A stretch of 64,000 nucleotides of DNA from JBBQFI01 sp038237805 (GTDB lineage: Bacteria > Verrucomicrobiota > Verrucomicrobiia > Chthoniobacterales > UBA10450), in assembly GCA_038237805.1 (NCBI GenBank), contig JBBRYI010000001.1:62001-126000 (forward strand). Direction: 5' to 3'. The notes beneath the pieces are model-generated. The model did no database searches, was not told the origin of the DNA, and saw nothing but the letters and a program-made list of their open reading frames with translations. The position numbers were made by a program, and so were the translations under genes. This document shows, one piece after another, positions 27,513-36,073 of the stretch (position 1 is the first letter of the stretch; every line of letters begins with the position of its first letter).

Positions 27513-28574
27513 CTACGATTCCAAAACCCGGACAGGCGTTTCGTTCATCGGATTGACCGCGGAGCCCTGGCCAACGGAATTGCCACGCAGCACTCGATCA
27601 CAAAAATCGGCGACGTGATCAGCGATGATTTCTTCGCCGGCCGCGATCTGTTGCCGGCGTAGCGACAGCGATTGGTGGGCGATCGATTGGAGCGAATCGA
27701 TATCATAGAGATAAACGCCTTCCAATTCGTTTATCTCCGGCGCCACATCTCGCGGAACCGCGATGTCGATGATGAAAAACGGACGATGCGCGCGGTCGCG
27801 AATAATCGGCGCGAGCCTTGAACGCGTGAGGAGAGTTTCGGCCGCGGCAGTAGATGAAATCAAAATGTCAACCTCGCGACACTGCTCCAGCCATTGCTCG
27901 AAGGGAATCGCGCGCGCGCCGACGAGCTGAGCGAGATTTGCGGCGCGTTCGTCTGAACGATTCGTTAGGCGCAAATCGTTCACTCCACGAGAAACCAAGG
28001 CGCGCGCTGTTCGTTCGCTAGTCTCGCCCGCGCCGAGAATGAGTACTTTGCGTCCGCTCAACTCGCCGAAGATTTTCTGCGCAAGATCCACCGCGACAGA
28101 GCCAACCGAGACGGGACCGCGCGTTATTTCGGTGAAGCTACGGACCTGCTTGGCAGCGCGAAACGCGCGTTGAAAAAGACGATGCAGATACGGACCGGCG
28201 CTGCCCGATTCGCGCGCGCTCGCGTACGCTTTTTTGACCTGACCAAGAATTTCCGTTTCGCCCACGACCATCGAATCGAGCCCCGATGTTACGCGGAAAA
28301 TATGCTGCACACATTCCTCCCCTTCATACCGATAAAACACATCATCTTCGCGACGGTCCGATTCACGCGCGAGGTAATCGGCGATGGTTTTCGTAGGAAC
28401 AGCCTTTGCGGAAGCGGCGTAGACTTCAACGCGATTACATGTCGTGAGCAGGATCGCTTCAGCGCAGCCGTTCCGTACAAGCAACTCACGATCGATCACA
28501 GGACGGGCGGTGTAACGTTCGCGCGTTTCCACGTTTGCGGTGTGGTGGCTTATTCCGACGCAAAAAAGATTCAT
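27513..28574 (-). CDS. hemA: Glutamyl-tRNA reductase
   Basis: GluTR commits glutamyl-tRNA to tetrapyrrole synthesis. The ATG at 28574 overlaps the upstream TGA (TGATG), so I use it rather than the in-frame TTG one codon earlier; length is 353. The catalytic Cys lies in TTCNRVEVY (C46), followed by GLDSMVVGETEILGQVK and the NADPH-binding GAGETSERTARAL. The C-terminal dimerisation helix is shorter than in E. coli. Confidence 0.96.
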   Translation of the reverse strand: MNLFCVGISHHTANVETRERYTARPVIDRELLVRNGCAEAILLTTCNRVEVYAASAKAVPTKTIADYLARESDRREDDVFYRYEGEECVQHIFRVTSGLDSMVVGETEILGQVKKAYASARESGSAGPYLHRLFQRAFRAAKQVRSFTEITRGPVSVGSVAVDLAQKIFGELSGRKVLILGAGETSERTARALVSRGVNDLRLTNRSDERAANLAQLVGARAIPFEQWLEQCREVDILISSTAAAETLLTRSRLAPIIRDRAHRPFFIIDIAVPRDVAPEINELEGVYLYDIDSLQSIAHQSLSLRRQQIAAGEEIIADHVADFCDRVLRGNSVGQGSAVNPMNETPVRVLES

Positions 28575-29365
28575 CAAACCGGATATTTCTGTGAGACGAA
28601 GGTGATTCCCCAGAGCAATGAAATCGCAATGCTAAAGGCTAAGACACAAAGCACCGCGACGCGTTTGGGCGCGAGCCGCCGCAAATGGCGGGCCTGCAAA
28701 ATTGCGGCATAAAGAATCCAGACCGCGATCGCCCAAACAACCTTGAGATGCGGCAGCGGTTGGCCCGTGAAGAAGCCGCTCGCCAAGCCGATCGTGTAAA
28801 GGACAAAGCCCACCCAAAGCAAACGCGTGATGGCGGCGAACAGGTCGCTCAATGGTGGCAGGTGATAGAAAATTGAGTGCAACTGATGCGTCTTGAGCTG
28901 GCGTTCCTGCACCAAGTACATTAACCCGGCCACGCAAGCGAGGGCGAACGCTCCGTAAGCGACGATGGAAATCGAAGCGTGCATTTCGAGCCAGGGATTC
29001 ACCGCCAATTTGGCGCGATGAGGCTGATCGATCGGCGCGAGCAGAGCAAAAAATTGAATGAGAAAAATGAGCGGTGCCGTGAACGCTCCCATCAGGGAGA
29101 GCCGGTAAGCCGGACCGATAAGGAGATAGATCAAGGCTACCGACCACCCCAAAAAAACGAATACTTCAAACAGGTTAGTAATCGGACAGCGCCCGAGGGC
29201 GTGCCCACGAACCGAAAGAAAGATTGTCTGAAAAAGAAAACCGGCTCCGACGGCAAAGAAGTTGAACCGGCCGCGCTGCAAAAAGCCCGTGCGTAATGTC
29301 ACGATCGTGCGGATGACTGCAAGAAAATAGGAGCAGGTGGAGAGAACGACGAAGAAACGGTCCAT
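28574..29365 (-). CDS. HemX/CcsA-family integral membrane protein
   Basis: This 263-residue protein has about eight transmembrane helices. The region NPWLEMHASISIVAYGAFAL matches the CcmC/CcsA/HemX superfamily, but the Trp-rich WGxxWxWD heme-handling motif of CcsA is absent, so it is closer to HemX, which regulates or stabilises GluTR. Position directly upstream of hemA supports that role. It is the first gene of the tetrapyrrole-chaperone run. Confidence 0.85.
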   Translation of the reverse strand: MDRFFVVLSTCSYFLAVIRTIVTLRTGFLQRGRFNFFAVGAGFLFQTIFLSVRGHALGRCPITNLFEVFVFLGWSVALIYLLIGPAYRLSLMGAFTAPLIFLIQFFALLAPIDQPHRAKLAVNPWLEMHASISIVAYGAFALACVAGLMYLVQERQLKTHQLHSIFYHLPPLSDLFAAITRLLWVGFVLYTIGLASGFFTGQPLPHLKVVWAIAVWILYAAILQARHLRRLAPKRVAVLCVLAFSIAISLLWGITFVSQKYPV

Positions 29366-29404
29366 CGCGAGCGATCAGTGTAAAAGTGCGTCCCGGCGTT
29401 CGCA

Positions 29405-29569
29405 ACCTGTGGTTCGCGAACTGCTCTCACTAGTTGGCGGATGCCGATGCGGCCGGCTTGCAGCAGCGCAGCCCGGCACGGAGCCGGGGGAGAACTGCTA
29501 CGCATGCGTCCGACCGCACCAGCGAACCGTCACCCGGAGAAGTTCTCTAGTCTGGGCTTGAGACTCCAG
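29405..29569 (+). ncRNA. Candidate rod-like structured RNA, possibly 6S-like
   Basis: The 236 bases from 29366 to 29601 have no gene. They can fold as one long irregular hairpin: GGTTCGC (29411-29417) with GCGAACC (29522-29528), TGCGGCCGG (about 29448) with CCGACCGCA (about 29510, eight of nine pairs), AGCAG with CTGCT, and a terminal CCCGGC-ACGGA-GCCGGG hairpin (29472-29488). A 5' bulge of about 30 bases recalls the central bubble of 6S RNA, and CCTGTGGTTCG resembles its 5' motif. Promoters for the flanking genes must also lie here. The assignment is tentative; tmRNA, SRP RNA and RNase P motifs are not present. Confidence 0.3.
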
Positions 29570-29601
29570 GAATCACACTCCACCAGGAGGAACTACGAGT
29601 T

Positions 29602-29694
29602 TTGTCGAGTGAAGTTTCGAAAATACTGCACAATTTCCTGCCGCCGGGCGTCACCGTTGACGTTTCGCTGCCAGCCATTAGCCTCGGACGTTAA
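29602..29694 (+). CDS. Possible 30-residue leader peptide before apt
   Basis: A TTG-started frame (LSSEVSKILHNFLPPGV ...) of 30 residues is preceded by a strong AGGAGG (29585-29590, 11-base spacing) and ends in TAATG, sharing one base with the apt start. apt itself has no Shine-Dalgarno, so this small frame could couple its translation. I do not recognise the peptide. It could be non-coding. Confidence 0.4.
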   Translation: MSSEVSKILHNFLPPGVTVDVSLPAISLGR

Positions 29695-30221
29695 TGACAG
29701 ATGTGATCGAGCGATTGCGCGGTGCGGTCCGCGATGTGCCGGATTTTCCGAAAGCCGGCATCATTTTTAAAGACATCACGCCGATTCTGGCAGACGGGGC
29801 GTTATTCCGCGCCTCGATCGACGCGTTCCTCGAACGTTGTCACGCCATGCAGATCGACAAGATCGTTGGAATTGATGCGCGCGGTTTTCTCTTTGGATCC
29901 GCGGTGGCGTACGAACTCGGCGTTGGCTTCGTTCCGCTTCGGAAGAAAGGCCGGTTACCCTACAAAACCGAGAGCGCAAAGTATTCGCTCGAATACGGAG
30001 AAGCAGAGATGGAGCTACACATCGATGCGATCACGCCGGGTGAACGAATTGTATTGGTGGATGATTTACTCGCGACCGGTGGGACATCCGCATCCGCCGC
30101 TGCGTTGATCAAAAAAGTTGGCGGAGACTTGCTCGAAGCGCAATTCCTGATCGAGTTGGAATTTCTGCGCGGTCGCGATAAACTCGCACCGATCCCAGTC
30201 GTTTCCTTTCTGAAATATTGA
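29694..30221 (+). CDS. apt: Adenine phosphoribosyltransferase
   Basis: APRT salvages adenine to AMP with PRPP. The 175-residue protein shows RDVPDFPKAGIIFKDITPIL at the N-terminus and the PRPP-binding loop VLVDDLLATGGTS (about 120-132), both standard. No ribosome-binding site precedes the ATG; see the small frame upstream. The gene stands alone, converging on the frameshifted dehydrogenase. Confidence 0.96.
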   Translation: MTDVIERLRGAVRDVPDFPKAGIIFKDITPILADGALFRASIDAFLERCHAMQIDKIVGIDARGFLFGSAVAYELGVGFVPLRKKGRLPYKTESAKYSLEYGEAEMELHIDAITPGERIVLVDDLLATGGTSASAAALIKKVGGDLLEAQFLIELEFLRGRDKLAPIPVVSFLKY

Positions 30222-30242
30222 TTCGATGGTAAAGCGGCGCAG

Positions 30243-31585
30243 CTAGCGGCTGACGTAGGTCACGCGCCAGATCGTGTCGTTTCCGTCTTCGCTGAAAAGA
30301 AGGCTACCGTCTTTCGCAACGGTAATCCCGACGGGCCGGCCCCAAACATTGCTCTCTTGCGTAACAAACCCGGTGACAAAATCTTCGTATTCTCCCAGTG
30401 ATTTGCCGCTTTTTTTATCGAACGGAACACGGATAATTTTATAACCGGTGCGCCGGCTGCGATTCCACGAGCCGTGCAGCGCCGCAAAAATGTCACCACG
30501 ATATTCCGCCGGAAATTGTTCTGCGTTGTAGAAGCACAGATTCAGGGGTGCTGAATGACTCTGAATGAGAACGTCCGGAACAATGACTTTGCCGGCGAAC
30601 TCCGGATGTTTCCCGCGGTGGCGCGGATCAGGATGATTACCAAGATAAAACCAGGGCCATCCATAAAATCCGCCCGGTTGCAGGCGACTAACGTAATCCG
30701 GCACCAGATCGTCGCCCAACCCGTCGCGCTCATTCGTGCTCATCCAAAGCTCGTCGGTTCCTGGTCGAAAGGTAATGCCAACGGCATTGCGCACGCCCCA
30801 CGCAAAAACTTTTTGATTAGCTCCCTCCGGGTTGAATTCGAAAATGCGCGCGCGGTTTGCTTCTGCGGCATTGTCAGAATCATTTGATCGCGAACCAATG
30901 GAAACAAGCATCCGCTTTCCATCCGGAGAAAAAACAATATCCCGCGTCCAATGTCCGCCACCCTGCAAAAGACCGCCCGAAGATAAGGAGACATTTAATT
31001 TTTCCGGTTCGCCGCGCGCGTGTGTGTCGCCATTCGTGTAGGGAAAGCGCACGATTCCATCGGTGTTTGCAACATAAAGGTAATGCGGCTTCGGGCCGGG
31101 CGGATAAAGGCAATTCCGAATGGCTGATTCAAACCCACTTCGCCGAAACTCTCATTGCGATCTGGTTTGCCATCGCCGTTTGTATCGCGCAAGACCGTGA
31201 TCCGATTGGCCTGACTTTCCGTGACAAAGATGTCGCCGTTCGGCGCGGTGAGAAGAAAGCGCGGATTGCGAAAACCCTGCGCGTACTCCTCGATCTTGAA
31301 TCCGGGCGGAACGTTGAGTTGCGCGCCGGACGGGCGCTTGATAACTGTCGGGCTGTTACTGGCGGACTTCGTCTCGTTAGGCGGAGGCAGGTCATCCACC
31401 GTGATCCTGCGCCGCACGCCGGGAGCATCACTCGTCGAATCGCCCATCGCCGCGCGGCCAGTGAGCAACTTGCGCTCCGGGTTTGTTTCCGCCGCGAGTG
31501 AGGTCGAACCGACGAAGACAAATGCAAGGAAAAGCGTCGTCATCCTGGGCGGGAGAAAAGGACCGCGCATAATCAGAGAAGACAT
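30243..31585 (-). pseudogene. PQQ-type sugar (sorbosone) dehydrogenase, frameshifted
   Basis: Two minus-strand frames together encode one glucose/sorbosone-dehydrogenase-like beta-propeller. The N-terminal part (31585 or, better, ATG 31543: MTTLFLAFVFVGSTSLAAET, a signal peptide) reaches FGEVGLNQPFGIAF; the C-terminal part resumes with PKPHYLYVANTDGIVRFPY and runs to 30243. Restoring one T in the run at 31106-31108 gives a continuous AFYPPGPKPHYLYVANTDG. Everything else (GGHWTRDIVFSPDGKRMLVS, GVRNAVGITF, ALHGSWNRS) is intact, so this is a recent lesion or an assembly error. The start region overlaps a family E repeat. Confidence 0.85.
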
Positions 31586-31617
31586 TCGTGAGGTCCTTCG
31601 CTGACGCCCAGGATGAC
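31539..31617. repeat. Inverted repeat, family E copy 2
   Basis: The ends GTCATCCTGGGC and GCCCAGGATGAC are perfect inverted arms, with internal AGGACC/AGGTCC. The arrangement matches the element at 16564-16649. It covers the translation start of the dehydrogenase pseudogene and the spacer to the next gene. Confidence 0.75.
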
Positions 31618-31633
31618 AGGGAGGCGGCGCGCG

Positions 31634-32497
31634 CTAGCGAACCACGCTTTGTGTTTGCCGTTTTTCTTCGGCGATCTGTTCCTGCGATTTCCGCGCGTTC
31701 AGGACAAAAGTATTGTTGTTGCCGACGAGAGACCAGGGACCACGCGGCACTTCGCTAAATTCAACGAACCGCCAATCCGTCACATCGGTTTCCTGCAAGC
31801 CAAGATAGTCGCGCACCGCCGGCGACACATCGAGGCCTGCGCCTCTGTTCAGATTCGGCTTGGGTCGCTCATTCCCAAAAACATATTGCCAATGGTCGGT
31901 ACGAAATGGGCCCGCATCTTCCCATTGCGCGTAGACCGTTCGGTTGCCTTTACGAATTGCGATCCAGCGGTCTTTGCAGACTGAAAACGCGGGACCCTGA
32001 TATGCTTCCTTAAACCATGGAACGACGCGCGACGCTTCCGGCCGATGCCCGGTGTTCGCTTTGTCGTTATAAGGCAATGCGCAATAAAACGGATTTTGCC
32101 GCGGGGTAAATCTCACCGGCAAATAATTTTCACGACGCGTCGGATTCGGGTCGTCGAAACCGCCATAACTTTGTCCCCAATTCTTGTCCCACGAACTCGA
32201 ATGATTGGGCACGGGATTGTTGCCGCTCGCATCCTCGCCAATCCAGAAAACAGTGGTGACAATGCTACTTTTCCATGGGTAACGCTGGCCATCCTTTGCT
32301 TTCGCCATCCCGCTCGTCGCCGGCGGCGTGTAGGCAATGGGGTCGACTCTCAATAAAATATCTTCCGTCAAACGGCTGGTTTTCTTGCTTATCTTTACTT
32401 TGGTGGCGGGCGCTTGGACCGGCGCGGCCGCGGAAAAAAGAGACGAAACCGATGACAGCAAAACGGCGATCGTATGAAGAGTGGTTCCCGGTTTCAT
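31634..32497 (-). CDS. Exported protein, possible double-psi beta-barrel
   Basis: The 287-residue protein has a signal peptide (MKPGTTLHTIAVLLSSVSSL...) followed by a basic stretch. Residues about 190-235 (TVYAQWEDAGPFRTDHWQYV ... GAGLDVSPAVRDYLGL) resemble the RlpA/expansin double-psi barrel pattern of a DxGPF loop followed by DLSxxAxxxLG; this is inference. An upstream AYQGPAFSVCKDRWIAIRKG belongs to the same domain. No catalytic assignment is possible. It stands between the dehydrogenase pseudogene and the TPR gene on the same strand. Confidence 0.7.
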   Translation of the reverse strand: MKPGTTLHTIAVLLSSVSSLFSAAAPVQAPATKVKISKKTSRLTEDILLRVDPIAYTPPATSGMAKAKDGQRYPWKSSIVTTVFWIGEDASGNNPVPNHSSSWDKNWGQSYGGFDDPNPTRRENYLPVRFTPRQNPFYCALPYNDKANTGHRPEASRVVPWFKEAYQGPAFSVCKDRWIAIRKGNRTVYAQWEDAGPFRTDHWQYVFGNERPKPNLNRGAGLDVSPAVRDYLGLQETDVTDWRFVEFSEVPRGPWSLVGNNNTFVLNARKSQEQIAEEKRQTQSVVR

Positions 32498-32593
32498 GAG
32501 TCAGAAATTACAGCCGGAAATGGCCGTAACGAAAAAGAATAAGTCATAATATGATTCGGCTGAAGTTGGTTAATCGCGTGTGCCGCGGTTTGG

Positions 32594-34300
32594 TTATCGT
32601 TGCGCCAGAGAACGGCGTGCCTTTTCCAGCAGCGCTTTTTCTTCCGGCAGGAGGCTTGCTTTCTGGCCCAGATCCAAAAATTCAGCGGCGCGATCACCAT
32701 CGCCCACTGCAGCCAATATGATGCCATAGTATAATGCGATCGCGGGCTCGTGCAACTGCGCATCAGTCAGGGCGGCGAAGAGCTTGCGCGCTTTTGGCGC
32801 TTCGTCTTTCGAATAGAGAGCAAACGCATAAGTCGAAACGTACGTTGGATTCTTCGGACCCTTTTCATAAACATCGCGCGCTAGGGTCTGGCCGCGATCG
32901 GTGTTTAGGCTCAAGAGAAGCGACACTTGCGCGACGTTATTCAGCACATCGAGGTTGTCCGGGTGCAGTTCCTCCAAATGAAGCAGCACGCGATAGAGAC
33001 TCTGAGTGTCGCCGGACTTCGCGAAGTAATCGTAGAGCGTGCGCAACGCTGCCTCGCCTCGAGTACTATCCTTGGCCCCAAGCCAGAGCAAAGCGATCGC
33101 TTCTCTGCGCCATCCCCACTTCTCGGCTGTTTTCCATAACATCTCGACCTTCTCCCCGTTCGGCGTGACCTTTTTCACCGCTTCATTCCATTCCGCGTTG
33201 AACTTCGCCATATCGCCCATTTCCCTGAAGGCGCGGGCATGCAAAGCCAGGCGCAAAAAATCCATCTCGCCCCAAGTGCTATTTTTCGTTAGGCGCTCCA
33301 GGCTCGTCCAATCGGCCTCGGAAATATATGCATCTGCCAACGCGATCGAGACGGGATTTTGCCCCAGCGATTCAGCCGGAAGTTTCTTACTCCAGGCTAC
33401 CGCTTCTGCCGACATCCCGTGCGTGTTCAGCCACATCATCAGCGCGACAATGTTTTGCAGATTACCGGCGGCGGCTGCCTCTACTTCTGCGAGCGAGTTC
33501 TGCAGAGCGGAATCCCCTGCTTCACGGAAAGTAGTTAAAAGCGCAAGACGATCGCTAAAATCTCGTTCCGGAAATTCGTTGAGCTGCCGCGCGAGAGCGA
33601 GAGCGCTCGAGAACTCTTTTCGCTGCAACGCTTCCCGCGCCAATTGGCGCGTTGCTTCGCGCCGAAAGCTCTTATCGGTCTGTAGCGCTTTCAAATCTTC
33701 GCGCGCTTTGTCGCGCACGGCTGCGTCGGAAGCGCCGAACCGAAGCAACGTGCGCCGGAACGAAAACTCCTTGTTTGCCGGATCGAGCCGAATTGCCTCG
33801 CTTAATTCTCGTTCCACTCCTGCCCCATCGCCGCGTGCTAAAGCGAGATCAGCCGCGCATGCGTGGTACTCGCCAGTATTTTTTACCGGCGTCGGTAACT
33901 TCTCCAGCGCATCTTGCGCAGTCTTTAATTCACCGAAGATTATCGCCGTACGTGCCAGAGCGTAGTAATCATCCGGGCTCGCGTTGCCTAACGAAACAAC
34001 GCGCTGACGTAATTCGATTGCCGTGCGCGATCTAAAACGTTCCGCGATACGCGCAAGAATGCGTGCCCCCTCTGCGCTCTCAGAATTAATTTGTAAAATG
34101 CGACGGGCCGCGAGTCCTGCGCGCTTGAAATCACCTTTATCGACTAACGCGTTCCCTTCCGCGCTGAGACGATGCACCTGCCAATTGCGGACCTGGTGAT
34201 ATCCAACGGTTGCGACGCCTGCAACGACGACGATCGCTGCAATTACCCAGATGACCTTCTTGAAACACGATCGCTCGCTTCTATGATGAGAACGTTGCAA
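32594..34300 (-). CDS. Membrane-anchored TPR protein (paralogue 1)
   Basis: The 568-residue protein has one N-terminal transmembrane segment (about 16-34, VIWVIAAIVVVAGVATVGY) and the rest is TPR-like helical repeat (e.g. GNALVDKGDFKRAGLAARRIL). It is a paralogue of the protein at 56772-58610: WGEMDFLRLALHARAF versus WGDVEFLRLGYQAYAA, and LPEEKALLEKAR versus FPEEKQLLEEAR. The start appears to be TTG. It is divergent from the exosortase gene, so a role in the exosortase/surface pathway is possible but unproven. Copies of the 9-mer lie at 33286 and 33986. Confidence 0.8.
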   Translation of the reverse strand: MQRSHHRSERSCFKKVIWVIAAIVVVAGVATVGYHQVRNWQVHRLSAEGNALVDKGDFKRAGLAARRILQINSESAEGARILARIAERFRSRTAIELRQRVVSLGNASPDDYYALARTAIIFGELKTAQDALEKLPTPVKNTGEYHACAADLALARGDGAGVERELSEAIRLDPANKEFSFRRTLLRFGASDAAVRDKAREDLKALQTDKSFRREATRQLAREALQRKEFSSALALARQLNEFPERDFSDRLALLTTFREAGDSALQNSLAEVEAAAAGNLQNIVALMMWLNTHGMSAEAVAWSKKLPAESLGQNPVSIALADAYISEADWTSLERLTKNSTWGEMDFLRLALHARAFREMGDMAKFNAEWNEAVKKVTPNGEKVEMLWKTAEKWGWRREAIALLWLGAKDSTRGEAALRTLYDYFAKSGDTQSLYRVLLHLEELHPDNLDVLNNVAQVSLLLSLNTDRGQTLARDVYEKGPKNPTYVSTYAFALYSKDEAPKARKLFAALTDAQLHEPAIALYYGIILAAVGDGDRAAEFLDLGQKASLLPEEKALLEKARRSLAQR

Positions 34301-34507
34301 TTCGCCAACGTTTCTCGAACCTCCTCAAAGTGCAAACGTTCGCTAAGCGTGAAAGCGAAATCATTTTCACCTTCGCGTTCTTTAATGTGGGAAGAGGCCT
34401 TAGTGCCGCGACCATTTGAGCGCGTGTATTCGTAAACTTTTCGTAAACGACACAGGCTCGTAATTTGCTGCGTAAAAAGAACTCAAGCCGGTCTACATTC
34501 ACCTTCA

Positions 34508-36064
34508 ATGATTGCATCTGACGTCGCGACGACGCGGCACACTATTTCCCGCCGAACGATCAGTTGGGGAGCGGTCGCCATCATGGGTTTGGTTTGGCTC
34601 GAGCTTGTCTCGCGGCTGCGCTTGGAGTGGACGGTCAATCCGCAATACGGCTATGGCTGGACTGTTCCTCTGCTGGTTGCATTCATTTTCGCACGGCGAT
34701 GGGAGACCGCTCCGCCGCCCGCGGCAGCGAGAATGAAATTCATTCCCGCGCTCGCGATCATCACCGGGGCGCTCCTACTCATTCCGGTTCGTTTGATTCA
34801 AGAAGCTAATCCCGACTGGCGATTGATGAGTTGGACGATGGCGTTGGCAGTTGTCCTCATCAGCGGGAGCGCATTTTATCTCGCGGGCGGAACGCCATGG
34901 CTGCGGCACTTCGCCTTCCCTATTTTGTTTTTTCTCGTCGCCGTTCCCTGGCCGACACAATTGGAACAGTTCATCATTCAGGGACTGATGCGCGCCGACA
35001 CCGCTATCAATGTTGAAGTGCTCAACGCAATCAATGTTCCCGCCGTGCAGATGGGGAATGTAATCGAAATCGGCACCGGCTTCGTCGGGATTGATGAAGC
35101 ATGCACAGGTGTGCGCTCGCTTCAGGCAACGTTCATGGTTTCACTTTTTCTCGGCGAACTTTACGATTTCAGCACGGGGCGACGCGCTTTGCTCGTAATG
35201 GTCGGCGCGGTCGTCGCATTTGTTTGCAACCTGGCTCGCACGTTTTTGCTAGTTCTTCTCGGCGCCCAGCAAGGCTCCGATACGATCAAGAAATGGCACG
35301 ATCCAGCCGGTCTTTCGATTCTGTTCATCTGCCTCTTTATCCTGTGGGGTCTCAGTATTTTTTTGCGAACGAAGCCGCCTATTAGGGCCACAACCTCTTC
35401 TCACGTTGTCGCCTCTTCTCGGATCCCGCGTGGTCTCCTTCTGTGCCTTTTCCTGGCAACGCTTGTTGCCGAAGTCGGAACACAAATTTGGTACCGCATG
35501 CACGAATCCCCGTCCTCACGCCTGCCGGCATGGGCGGTGACTTGGCCATCGCAAGCGCAGGACTTCAAATCGATTCCCGTCGCGGAACAGGCGCAGGAAT
35601 TGTTGCGTTACAACGAAGGCGGTGGTGGCACTTGGACGAGCAACGATGGGCATCAGTTCGGTATGTATTTTTTTCGATGGTTTCCGGGGCGCACGGCCGG
35701 GCTCTTCATCAAAAATCACCGCCCCGACATTTGTTTGCCCGCGAGCGGAATGAAGCAAACCGGTCCAGAACAGCGAAAGCTATTCACAGTGAACGGCGTT
35801 CCTTTGCCCATTCGCTCTTACGTTTTCGATAACAACGGAACGCCGCTGCACGTTTATTATTGTTATTGGGATGGGACAGTTCCAAAAGCGGCGACAATGA
35901 ATCAGGAAAACTGGACCGCATCTGGTCGATTGCGCGCGGTGCGCGAAGGAAGGCGCGAAGTCGGCGCGCAAATGCTCGAACTCGTCGCGTGGGGTTACGA
36001 CGAAGAACAAGCTGCAGAACAAGCAGTTCGCAATCAGCTCGAAAATATTATTCGCCGCGGGTAA
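34508..36064 (+). CDS. Exosortase-EpsI fusion
   Basis: Exosortases are multi-spanning transpeptidases that process PEP-CTERM proteins during export. Residues 1-290 carry about eight transmembrane helices and the catalytic Cys (C199 in DEACTGVRSL), Arg (R244 in NLARTF) and His (H264 in KKWHDPAG). Residues about 310-518 are a periplasmic EpsI/DUF3485 domain (KNHRPDICLPASGMKQTGPE, VYYCYWDG), fused as in many such enzymes. I saw no PEP-CTERM substrate in the window. The divergent TPR gene and the downstream secreted hydrolase are the only linked genes. The 207-base upstream gap probably holds divergent promoters. Confidence 0.92.
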   Translation: MIASDVATTRHTISRRTISWGAVAIMGLVWLELVSRLRLEWTVNPQYGYGWTVPLLVAFIFARRWETAPPPAAARMKFIPALAIITGALLLIPVRLIQEANPDWRLMSWTMALAVVLISGSAFYLAGGTPWLRHFAFPILFFLVAVPWPTQLEQFIIQGLMRADTAINVEVLNAINVPAVQMGNVIEIGTGFVGIDEACTGVRSLQATFMVSLFLGELYDFSTGRRALLVMVGAVVAFVCNLARTFLLVLLGAQQGSDTIKKWHDPAGLSILFICLFILWGLSIFLRTKPPIRATTSSHVVASSRIPRGLLLCLFLATLVAEVGTQIWYRMHESPSSRLPAWAVTWPSQAQDFKSIPVAEQAQELLRYNEGGGGTWTSNDGHQFGMYFFRWFPGRTAGLFIKNHRPDICLPASGMKQTGPEQRKLFTVNGVPLPIRSYVFDNNGTPLHVYYCYWDGTVPKAATMNQENWTASGRLRAVREGRREVGAQMLELVAWGYDEEQAAEQAVRNQLENIIRRG

Positions 36065-36073
36065 TCTCGCGAC

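Noticed and set aside
29366..29601. tmRNA, SRP RNA or RNase P RNA in the apt upstream region
   Set aside because: No tRNA-like acceptor/T arm with tag frame, no GGAAGCAGCC-type SRP loop, and no RNase P core motifs could be found.
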